The notes beneath the pieces were generated by a model, which was not told the origin of the DNA, ran no database searches, and saw only the letters and a program-made list of their open reading frames with translations. The position numbers and the translations under genes were made by a program. Source: Ilumatobacteraceae bacterium (GTDB lineage Bacteria > Actinomycetota > Acidimicrobiia > Acidimicrobiales > Ilumatobacteraceae). From it: 6,763 nucleotides of DNA. Positions within the stretch are counted from its first letter, which is position 1. Every line of letters begins with the position of its first letter. Below, piece after piece: positions 1 through 4,951 of this stretch. The stretch is from NCBI GenBank assembly GCA_016650435.1, contig JAENVT010000283.1:1-6763 (forward strand). Direction: 5' to 3'.

Positions 1-192
1 CGCCGCCGTCTCCGACGCACGGAGCAGATCGCTGGAGATGATCCCGTCGACGGCACCAATCGAACCGGCGGCCACGGCCGCTTGTCGCTTGCCCAGTTCC
101 GACAGCGCCGGGTCGGCATGGCCCTGCCATCGACCGATCGCATTCCACTCGGATTGCCCGTGGCGCACGACGAGCAGATCGGTGGCGTCCAT
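1..192 (-). CDS. Histidine phosphatase family protein (phosphoglycerate mutase-like), N-terminal part
   Basis: This is the first 64 residues of a histidine-phosphatase-superfamily enzyme; the rest lies beyond the left edge. The N-terminus reads LLVVRHGQSEWN (residues 6-17). It holds the RHG signature, with R10 and the catalytic H11 that is phosphorylated during turnover. A GRWQGHADPALSELGKRQA stretch (20-38) and SSDLLRASETA (53-63) follow; R58 would be the second phosphate-pocket arginine. The ATG at 192 puts the RHG motif at the usual distance from the N-terminus, but no clear Shine-Dalgarno is visible. Only 12 bp separate it from the stop of the upstream Wzz/kinase gene, so the two are probably co-transcribed. 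The superfamily includes phosphoglycerate mutases, alpha-ribazole phosphatases and phosphoprotein phosphatases. The fragment cannot tell these apart, so a role in kinase dephosphorylation is only a possibility. Confidence 0.9.
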   Translation of the reverse strand, partial: MDATDLLVVRHGQSEWNAIGRWQGHADPALSELGKRQAAVAAGSIGAVDGIISSDLLRASETAA

Positions 193-204
193 GAGAGGCG
201 AAAG

Positions 205-1761
205 CTACCGCCGACGTCGCTTGCCGCGGCCGGGTTGGGCGTACTCGTACTCGCCAGCGACTTTGGTGTCGACCTTGGCCCGATTCAGAACGAAGCCCAG
301 TAACGGCGCACCGACTCGCTCGAGGTGGGTCAGGCAATCGCGCAGCTGTGGGAGCGACACACGCTTGGCCTGGGCCACGAGCAACACGCCGTCGACGTGA
401 CGCGACAGCGCCGCGGCGTCGCTGACGGCCAGGATCGGCGCCGAGTCGATGATGACGTAGTCGAAACGCCTGGAGAGCTCTTCAGCAAAGGCGTCCATGC
501 GCCGCCCACTCAACAGCTCGCTGGGATTGGGGGGAACCGGTCCGCCGACGATCACCCACAGCTGATCGGTGATTCGCTGGATGGTCAGTTCCATCGGGTC
601 GCCGGCCAGGTTGTTGGTGAGGCCGTTGCTACCGTCGACGGCGAACATCCGGTGCAGGTCGGGCTTGCGCAAGTCGGCGTCGACCAGCACAACGTTGGCG
701 CCTGTCTGCGACAACACCACAGCAAGGTTCGCTGCTGTCGTGCTCTTGCCCTCGCCGGGGCGCGTGCTGGTGATCTGGATCGAGCGCACCTTGCGTTCGA
801 TACCCAGGAACTGCAGGTTGGTACGCAGGTTGCGATACGCCTCGACCGCCGGTCCTTCTGGCGCCGAAATGGCGATCGGTCTGTTGTCGCGACTGGTCAC
901 GTTGGGCACTGTTGCCAACACCGGAATGTCGGCCCTCAGCCGGGCGAGATCATCCTCACTACGCACCGAATCATCGAGGCGGTCGACCAGGAAAGCCGCG
1001 CCGAGACCCAGCAACAAGCCGACGATGGCCGCCAGCGTCGCGGTGCGCACCGGCGTGGGTTTGATGGGTTTCGTCGGTGCAACGGCCGGCCGCACGAGTT
1101 GGGCATTGCCGGCCGACAGCGCGGCGTCGACTTGCAGTTGATCGATCCGCTGACGGAACAGTGACTGCTGGTCGACAAGTGTCCGACGATCAGCCTCTCG
1201 TCCGGTGTCGTCGTCGGTGTTGCTCGCATCGATCTGGGCGTCGAGTGCGTCGACCCTCGTTTGCAGGTCGGTGATCTTGGTCTGCAGTTCGGTGATGGCC
1301 GCGACCATTCCTTTGACAGCCTGCTCGCGCTTCACATCGATGTATGCGTCGACATAGGCGTTGGCGAGAGTTGCCGCGGTTTGTGGGTCGCCGCTTTCGA
1401 CGCTGACGGTGATGACGTCGGCATCGGTGAAGCCCCTACCGCTGACACCCGGCGGGTCGTCTTCGAGCCCGAGGTTCTGCTTCAACCTGGCGTACACGAC
1501 GTCGCTTTCGAGCACCGAGATCTCGTTCTGCACCTGACGATCGGCGTTGATGGTCTGTTGGCCGCTCCCGAAGACCGACTCACCCGGCGATGCACCGATC
1601 AACATGTCGCCGTCGGCTTTGTAAATCGAGTCCTGCCGCATCGACAAGGCGACTGCCGGAGCAGCCGTGGCGATGATGGCAGCGATCACGATCCACGACC
1701 GCCGGATGATGCCGCGCCAGTAGTCGCGCAAAGTCGTCTCCGGACGCTCGCCAACGCTCAT
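205..1761 (-). CDS. Polysaccharide co-polymerase fused to bacterial tyrosine kinase (Wzz/BY-kinase)
   Basis: This 518-residue inner-membrane protein joins a Wzz-type chain-length determinant to a cytoplasmic BY-kinase. The first membrane helix is about 22-41. The extracytoplasmic part (about 42-238) contains a predicted coiled coil (about 143-215). A Pro-rich segment (224-237, RPAVAPTKPIKPTP) leads into the second helix (about 241-260). The kinase has the EX2RX2R oligomerisation motif (E307, R310, R313), Walker A RPGEGKST (334-341, K339), Walker A' VVLVDAD (357-363, D361 and D363) and Walker B VIIDSAP (436-442, D439). The C-terminal tyrosine cluster is minimal (Y505, Y507) and is followed by a basic GRGKRRRR end. 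In known systems this kinase autophosphorylates its tyrosine tail and controls export and length of exopolysaccharide. It lies between the LytR_C protein (53 bp upstream) and the histidine phosphatase. The length is ordinary for the fused form. The exact polymer is unknown. Confidence 0.93.
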   Translation of the reverse strand: MSVGERPETTLRDYWRGIIRRSWIVIAAIIATAAPAVALSMRQDSIYKADGDMLIGASPGESVFGSGQQTINADRQVQNEISVLESDVVYARLKQNLGLEDDPPGVSGRGFTDADVITVSVESGDPQTAATLANAYVDAYIDVKREQAVKGMVAAITELQTKITDLQTRVDALDAQIDASNTDDDTGREADRRTLVDQQSLFRQRIDQLQVDAALSAGNAQLVRPAVAPTKPIKPTPVRTATLAAIVGLLLGLGAAFLVDRLDDSVRSEDDLARLRADIPVLATVPNVTSRDNRPIAISAPEGPAVEAYRNLRTNLQFLGIERKVRSIQITSTRPGEGKSTTAANLAVVLSQTGANVVLVDADLRKPDLHRMFAVDGSNGLTNNLAGDPMELTIQRITDQLWVIVGGPVPPNPSELLSGRRMDAFAEELSRRFDYVIIDSAPILAVSDAAALSRHVDGVLLVAQAKRVSLPQLRDCLTHLERVGAPLLGFVLNRAKVDTKVAGEYEYAQPGRGKRRRR

Positions 1762-1814
1762 AGAAGTCGCCAGCCTACCGGTGGTGATTGACCGCTTCGG
1801 TCACGCCTCGATGT

Positions 1815-2462
1815 TCAACGCGGCGCATCCGGTCCCAGCACGACGATCACGTCGCCGCGGTCGGCGTTGGTGACCGTTTGGGCGACGTTGGTTGGCAGCG
1901 CGGCGATGATTGCACCCGGCACGCTGATGTCGGTGGCAACGATGTCGGCCTCGTCGTCGAACCCGGGTCGGTAGTAGATGAGCGTCGCCGTGACTGTCTG
2001 CAGCGCGTTCCCGAGATTGATGATGTAGCCAAGTGGTCGGAGGCGACCAGCGGTGATGCTTGCAAGCTTGAAGCGGCCATCACCATTGGCGATCACCAAC
2101 CGCACCTGGTTGCGTGGAGACGGACCGGCGATCGTGGTGGTGGTCGAGGCGTGGGTGGTCGTCGGAGCCCCCGTCGTCGAGGTGGTCGTCGACGTGGTCG
2201 TCGAGGTGGTCGTCGACGTGGTCGTTGCCGCGACCGACGTCGTCGTTGTCGCCGCGGTGGTGGTCGTCGTCGCAGGCGTCGTCGTCGCCAGGGCAGTGGT
2301 CGCGGTCGTGTTCGCTTCCGACGTCGAGCTGGCGACGATCGGGGCGGTGATGTTGGGTTCGAGCACGAACGGATCGGCCGGCTCGGGACGGCCGGCGATT
2401 GCCACACCAGCGAGTCCGCCGACGACCACTACGGCGAGGGCGAACGGCCACGACTTGCGCAT
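1815..2462 (-). CDS. Membrane-anchored Thr-rich protein with stand-alone LytR_C domain
   Basis: This 215-residue protein has three parts. Residues about 5-23 (FALAVVVVGGLAGVAIAG region) form one hydrophobic helix after a basic MRK start, so it is a signal anchor or signal peptide. Residues about 46-110 are a low-complexity Thr/Ser/Ala linker typical of wall-spanning or O-glycosylated actinobacterial proteins. Residues about 119-210 match the LytR_C pattern: VRLVIANGDGR, RLRPLGYIINLG, ATLIYYRPGFDDEA and a final DVIVVLG strand. In LytR-CpsA-Psr proteins this domain follows the catalytic LCP domain that attaches glycopolymers to peptidoglycan. Here the LCP domain is absent, so no transferase activity should be assumed. 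It is first in the leftward run with the Wzz/kinase, which suggests a role in polymer attachment or envelope assembly. The domain call rests on recalled family patterns. Confidence 0.85.
   Translation of the reverse strand: MRKSWPFALAVVVVGGLAGVAIAGRPEPADPFVLEPNITAPIVASSTSEANTTATTALATTTPATTTTTAATTTTSVAATTTSTTTSTTTSTTTSTTGAPTTTHASTTTTIAGPSPRNQVRLVIANGDGRFKLASITAGRLRPLGYIINLGNALQTVTATLIYYRPGFDDEADIVATDISVPGAIIAALPTNVAQTVTNADRGDVIVVLGPDAPR
2172..2225 (-). repeat. 12-bp tandem repeat encoding (STTT)n in the Thr-rich linker
   Basis: On the + strand, units gaggtggtcgtc and gacgtggtcgtc alternate for about 4.5 copies. On the coding strand they encode residues 80-97, a TTTS period. The two unit versions differ by one third-codon-position base (acc/acg or tcc/tcg-type changes), so the protein repeat is exact while the DNA repeat is degenerate. 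It is a candidate site for slippage and linker-length variation. Confidence 0.85.
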
Positions 2463-2576
2463 GAGGTCTGCAAAGTTACCAGTGCACTCGCGGCGCTGCT
2501 CCGACCGGCAGGATCCGACCGGGGCTCAGGTCCGTAGACTAGTCGTCAGCGGCGAAGAGCGTTCAGTGGAGGGCCG
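2463..2576. promoter_or_regulatory. Divergent promoter region between the LytR_C gene and GDP-fucose synthase gene
   Basis: This 114-bp gap must hold the promoters of both transcription units. For the rightward gene, TAGACT (2535-2540) is a possible -10 element 36 bp before the ATG, without a convincing -35. For the leftward gene, TAACTT on the minus strand (2473-2478) is a possible -10. A 9-bp direct repeat, TCCGACCGG, occurs at 2500-2508 and 2514-2522, one and a third helical turns apart, and could bind a regulator. These are weak motif matches read by eye. Confidence 0.4.
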
Positions 2577-3551
2577 ATGGACAAGCAGTCTCGAATCTAT
2601 GTCGCTGGTGCTGGTCTTGTCGGCTCGGCCGTTGTTCGCAAACTCGAGGCCGAGGGCTTCACCAACCTTCTTACGGCCAAGCGTCAGCAGCTTGATCTGC
2701 GCGACCAAGCCGAGGTTTCCCACTGGTTCAAGGCCAACCGGCCCGAGTATGTCTTCCTCGTCGCCGGCACGGTCGGCGGGATCATGGCAAACAGCACCCG
2801 CCCGGCGGAGTTCATCTACGACAACATGATGATCCATGGGACGGTCGTGCACGCTTCCCACCTCTACGACGTCAAGAAGCTTCTGTATCTCGGCTCGTCG
2901 TGCATCTACCCACGACAGGCGAACCAACCGATCACGGAGGACGAGCTGCTCACCGGCCCGCTGGAGCCGACCAACGAGTGGTACGCCATCGCCAAGATCG
3001 CCGGCATCAAGTTGTGTCAGGCCTACCGGCAGCAGTACGGCTGCGACTTCATCTCGGCGATGCCAACCAATCTGTACGGACCCAACGACAACTTCGACCT
3101 CACGAGCGGTCACGTGCTACCGGCCCTCATCCGCAAGTTTCACGATGCAAAGGCGAGCGGCGCGACCGGTGTCGACATCTGGGGCACCGGCTCGCCAATG
3201 CGCGAATTCCTGCACGTCGACGATCTCGCTGATGCTTGTTTGCACTTGATGCGGCACTACAGCGAAGACAGTCACATCAATGTGGGTACCGGTGTCGATT
3301 TGTCGATCCGAGAGCTGGCCGAGAAGATTCGAGACCTGGTGTATCCCACAGCTGAGCTGCGGTTCGACACGTCGAAGCCGGACGGCACACCGCGCAAGGT
3401 GTTGGATGTCAGCCGCCTCGAGTCGACGGGGTGGAAGCCCAAGATCGACCTCGACACCGGTGTGCGCGACACCTATCAATGGTTCCTCGACCAACAGGCA
3501 GCACGTGTCGAGGTGCGAGGCATCGACAACTTCGCCGCCGTGGCCAACTGA
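2577..3551 (+). CDS. fcl: GDP-L-fucose synthase (GDP-4-keto-6-deoxymannose epimerase/reductase)
   Basis: This cytoplasmic short-chain dehydrogenase/reductase of 324 residues matches the family length. It would convert GDP-4-keto-6-deoxy-D-mannose to GDP-L-fucose with NADPH, the last step of the de novo pathway after Gmd. The family's catalytic pattern is intact: SSCIYP (107-112) with S107 and C109, Y136 and K140 in YAIAK, PTNLYGPNDNFD (163-174), and H179 in SGHV. These numbers coincide with those of the E. coli enzyme. The nucleotide-binding loop is GAGLVGSA (11-18) where most relatives have GHRGMVGSA-like sequence. The ATG is preceded by GGAGGG (2568-2573), a strong ribosome-binding site at slightly short spacing. 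It is transcribed alone, away from the Wzz/kinase unit, and no gmd is in view. It probably feeds fucose into the polymer made by neighbouring genes. Confidence 0.93.
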   Translation: MDKQSRIYVAGAGLVGSAVVRKLEAEGFTNLLTAKRQQLDLRDQAEVSHWFKANRPEYVFLVAGTVGGIMANSTRPAEFIYDNMMIHGTVVHASHLYDVKKLLYLGSSCIYPRQANQPITEDELLTGPLEPTNEWYAIAKIAGIKLCQAYRQQYGCDFISAMPTNLYGPNDNFDLTSGHVLPALIRKFHDAKASGATGVDIWGTGSPMREFLHVDDLADACLHLMRHYSEDSHINVGTGVDLSIRELAEKIRDLVYPTAELRFDTSKPDGTPRKVLDVSRLESTGWKPKIDLDTGVRDTYQWFLDQQAARVEVRGIDNFAAVAN

Positions 3552-3570
3552 CCGAACCGCTCCTAGAACA

Positions 3571-3611
3571 CTGGCGGCGCGATGGCCCGAATGGAACCAT
3601 CGCGCCTCCAG
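3571..3611 (+). terminator. Hairpin after GDP-fucose synthase gene
   Basis: Arms 3571-3585 and 3597-3611 form a 15-bp stem with one mismatch (3575 against 3607), including a perfect 10-bp core ggcgcgatgg/ccatcgcgcc, around an 11-nt loop. It begins 19 nt after the stop codon. There is no T-run after it, as is common for GC-rich actinobacterial terminators, so the function is inferred from position and stability. Confidence 0.7.
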
Positions 3612-3613
3612 GT

Positions 3614-3636
3614 TGCTCGTCCGGGGGGAACGAGCA
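3614..3636. other. Short middle hairpin between convergent genes
   Basis: Perfect 7-bp arms tgctcgt (3614-3620) and acgagca (3630-3636) enclose a 9-nt loop that carries a run of six G (3623-3628). It lies 2 nt past the first hairpin and 4 nt before the third. Its role is unknown; it may add to bidirectional termination. Confidence 0.5.
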
Positions 3637-3640
3637 TCTT

Positions 3641-3684
3641 CGCGGGCGTTGACTTGGGTCATAGGTACCCGGTCGACGCCCGCG
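3641..3684 (-). terminator. Long hairpin after the His/Asp-rich exported protein gene
   Basis: Arms 3641-3649 and 3676-3684 pair perfectly over 9 bp (cgcgggcgt/acgcccgcg). Pairing continues inward through about nine more pairs, with two wobbles and one bulge, to a gggt/accc tip with a 7-nt loop (3660-3666). It starts 13 nt after the stop of the leftward gene at 3698, which is the expected place for its terminator. There is no T-run. It may also act on transcripts arriving from the fucose synthase gene. Confidence 0.65.
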
Positions 3685-3697
3685 CTATCACGTCGGA

Positions 3698-4297
3698 TCA
3701 GCCGTCCATCTGACCGACGAGATCGTCGCCGTGGTGTCCGTCGTGGCCGTCGTCGTCGTGGCCGTCGTCGGGTGTGCAGGTCACGTCGGGGTTCCACATT
3801 GCAAACGTGCCGGCAGGGTTGTGCTTGTACAGCCAGACGTGCAATGAGTAGAACGCCGGCAACCCATACCGATTCCCAGCCAAGGTGGTGTTGAATTTCT
3901 GCCCGAACAACGATGGTTTGGATTGGTGCTGGGCGTCCCATGCATCCTTGAACACGACGTACTCGAGAGCGACCAGGTGCGGCCGACCGTTCGAGTCGGG
4001 CTCGTACACAACCGCTTCGGGCGTCAGCGCCTGGATCTCGCCGTCACCGACGAGGTCACCGTTCACGTAGTGGACGCCCATCGCGCCCATACCGGGCATA
4101 TCGATGCAGGCGATGCCCTTGACATCGACGAGCAAGCCGTAGTTCGCGGCGTTCGCAACGGACAGGCTTCTGAACTGCTTCGTCGCTTGTTTGACCTTGT
4201 CGAGGCCGTCACCGTGGTCGTGCGATGCATAGGCAACGCCTGCGGCGCTGCCGATGACCGCGAAGACGAGCATCGGTCCGAGGAGCTTACGAAGCAT
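3698..4297 (-). CDS. Exported protein of unknown function with His/Asp-rich C-terminal tail
   Basis: This 199-residue protein begins MLRKLLGPMLVFAVIGSAAG, a clear signal peptide with a probable cleavage site after AYA (residue 24), so it acts outside the membrane. The reading frame stays open upstream of this ATG, but the extension is basic and lies inside the preceding gene, so I chose 4297. The mature part starts SHDHGDG and holds a conserved-looking core: GAMGVHYVNG (71-80), EAVVYEP (94-100), KPSLFGQ (127-133) and LHVWLYKHNPAGTFAMWNP (152-170). It has two cysteines (C64, C174) that could form a disulfide. The tail (177-192) is DDGHDDDGHDGHHGDD. I recall similar cores in uncharacterised actinobacterial secreted proteins, but no assigned function. 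It overlaps the DUF4242 gene by 11 bp, so translation is probably coupled. Metal binding through the tail is inference. Confidence 0.85.
   Translation of the reverse strand: MLRKLLGPMLVFAVIGSAAGVAYASHDHGDGLDKVKQATKQFRSLSVANAANYGLLVDVKGIACIDMPGMGAMGVHYVNGDLVGDGEIQALTPEAVVYEPDSNGRPHLVALEYVVFKDAWDAQHQSKPSLFGQKFNTTLAGNRYGLPAFYSLHVWLYKHNPAGTFAMWNPDVTCTPDDGHDDDGHDGHHGDDLVGQMDG
3741..3770 (-). repeat. Perfect 15-bp tandem duplication in the His/Asp-rich tail
   Basis: TCGTGGCCGTCGTCG occurs twice back to back (3741-3755 and 3756-3770). On the coding strand it yields two copies of DDGHD (residues 177-186). The absence of any base difference suggests a recent duplication. Confidence 0.85.
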
Positions 4298-4586
4298 CGG
4301 ATCCACCGCCCTTGCCGGTGTAGAAGTACGGGTCGAGGACTCGCACTTCGGTGATGGCGTCGACAGGGAGCCCGTTGCGCTGGGCAACCTTGCGGATCGC
4401 CTCAGGGGTCGGAGCGTCATAGATGCAGAACGTCTTGCGGCTGTCGTCGCCGACGTATGAATGCACCCAGGTCACACCGAGGTCAGCATTGGTCGCGACC
4501 ACCGATGCGACGGCCTTCATGCCGATGCTGTTGATTGGGATGTCGAGTCCGTCTGGAAAGCTTCTTTCCACCAGGTACCGAGGCAT
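4287..4586 (-). CDS. DUF4242 domain protein (SCO4226-like nickel-binding family)
   Basis: This small 99-residue cytoplasmic protein matches DUF4242 along most of its length: MPRYLVERSFPDGL (1-14), GVTWVHSYV (37-45), RKTFCIYDAP (50-59), AQRNGLPVDAITEVRVLDPY (68-87). H42 and C54 are candidate metal ligands. From memory, the Streptomyces coelicolor member SCO4226 has a ferredoxin-like fold and binds nickel; the physiological role of the family is unclear. The ATG at 4586 is supported by a GGAG (4593-4596, minus strand) 6 nt upstream and by the MPRYLVER start; the frame is open further upstream but that part is unlike the family. The protein ends with an extra TGKGGGSDAS tail, whose codons overlap the next gene's ribosome-binding site and start. 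A structured leader precedes it. Nickel binding is transferred from the family, not shown here. Confidence 0.9.
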   Translation of the reverse strand: MPRYLVERSFPDGLDIPINSIGMKAVASVVATNADLGVTWVHSYVGDDSRKTFCIYDAPTPEAIRKVAQRNGLPVDAITEVRVLDPYFYTGKGGGSDAS

Positions 4587-4595
4587 TTTTGTCTC

Positions 4596-4627
4596 CGTTT
4601 CCAGCCGGTCGGTCCGGCTTGGAAACG
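4596..4627 (-). promoter_or_regulatory. Hairpin abutting the DUF4242 ribosome-binding site
   Basis: Arms 4596-4608 (cgtttccagccgg on +) and 4614-4627 form a 13-bp stem with one bulged base (4620) and a 5-nt loop (4609-4613). On the transcript, the base of the stem includes the first G of the GGAG ribosome-binding site (4593-4596). It could control translation initiation, act as an attenuator, or be a protein-binding operator. The structure is seen directly; the function is inferred. Confidence 0.55.
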
Positions 4628-4628
4628 A

Positions 4629-4645
4629 CGGTACGCGAGGTACCG
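4629..4645. promoter_or_regulatory. Inverted repeat cggtac-N5-gtaccg in the DUF4242 leader
   Basis: Perfect 6-bp arms lie at 4629-4634 and 4640-4645, one base from the larger hairpin. A further 6-bp-scale symmetry follows at 4658-4669 (gggag, 2-nt centre, ctccc). The sites could be operators or RNA stems; no regulator can be assigned. Confidence 0.4.
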
Positions 4646-4668
4646 AAAATGCACATCGGGAGGTCTCC

Positions 4669-4875
4669 CTATCTTGGCGTCGCCGGTTCCCCATCTTGCA
4701 GACCGAGGCGCACGGCCTCCTGTGCAGCCGCACCGCGGCCCGAAACTCCGAGCTTGCTCAACACCGACGACACGTGGTGATCGACCGTCTTGACCGACAC
4801 CACGAGATGATCGGCGATCTCGGAGTTGCGCATTCCTTGGGCGATGTCGTCAACGGTCTTTGCACCCAGTCGCAC
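4669..4875 (-). CDS. Short LuxR/GerE-type HTH protein, probably truncated
   Basis: The frame encodes 68 residues from a GTG. Residues about 9-60 match the C-terminal DNA-binding domain of LuxR-family regulators: DDIAQGMRNSEIADHLVVS, then the recognition region SVKTVDHHVSSVLSKLGV (27-44), then GRGAAAQEAVRLGLQ. The usual opening of the domain (a L-T-x-R-E segment of helix 1) is missing, an in-frame stop lies at 4906-4908, and no ribosome-binding site precedes the GTG. The closing LGLQDGE resembles, from memory, the ends of large LuxR-type ATPase regulators. It is therefore likely the surviving 3' end of a larger regulator gene whose front was lost or replaced by the divergent ArsR-MFS operon. 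It could instead be a working HTH-only protein like GerE. It would have controlled the DUF4242 unit, 82 bp downstream on the same strand. Confidence 0.65.
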   Translation of the reverse strand: MRLGAKTVDDIAQGMRNSEIADHLVVSVKTVDHHVSSVLSKLGVSGRGAAAQEAVRLGLQDGEPATPR

Positions 4876-4896
4876 TCGCAGATCTGAAAGAGACCT

Positions 4897-4925
4897 TTGA
4901 CATCCTCACCGACAAGGGACAAGAT
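4897..4925 (+). promoter_or_regulatory. Promoter candidate for the ArsR-like regulator and transporter
   Basis: TTGACA (4897-4902) is a perfect -35 consensus in otherwise GC-rich DNA. A weaker -10, CAAGAT (4920-4925), follows after 17 bp. Transcription would start near 4932. Two direct copies of GACAAG (4911-4916, 4918-4923) lie in the spacer and -10 and could be part of an operator for autoregulation. Confidence 0.45.
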
Positions 4926-4951
4926 GTGAAGGATTTGTTTCAGAACTCGGA

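Noticed and set aside
325..1164. Long rightward reading frame opposite the Wzz/kinase gene
   Set aside because: Its sequence is a low-information complement of the kinase frame with no recognisable motif, and the opposite strand carries clear Walker motifs.
1762..1814. Promoter or terminator in the 53-bp gap before the Wzz/kinase gene
   Set aside because: I saw no convincing hairpin or promoter pair; the gap fits continued transcription from the LytR_C gene.
2172..2225. Possible CRISPR-like repeat array
   Set aside because: Units are 12 bp, contiguous, without spacers, and in frame with a Thr-rich protein linker.
2053..2829. 258-residue rightward frame with long Val-rich stretches
   Set aside because: The Val runs are the antisense of the Thr repeats, and the frame runs across the promoter into the fucose synthase gene.
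3582..3713. 43-codon rightward frame starting MARMEPSRLQ in the convergent gap
   Set aside because: There is no ribosome-binding site, it runs through all three hairpins, and its end overlaps the 3' end of the leftward gene.
3117..3941. 274-residue leftward frame across the fucose synthase end and the intergenic region
   Set aside because: It overlaps a certain gene and the hairpins, and its composition is that of a shadow frame.
4298..4420. N-terminal extension of the exported protein to an upstream start at 4420
   Set aside because: It lies inside the DUF4242 gene, is Arg/Ser/Pro-rich noise, and would bury the signal peptide 41 residues in.
4587..4733. N-terminal extension of the DUF4242 protein to 4733
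   Set aside because: It overlaps the LuxR-type frame and the leader hairpins, and the family starts at MPRYLVER with a good ribosome-binding site.
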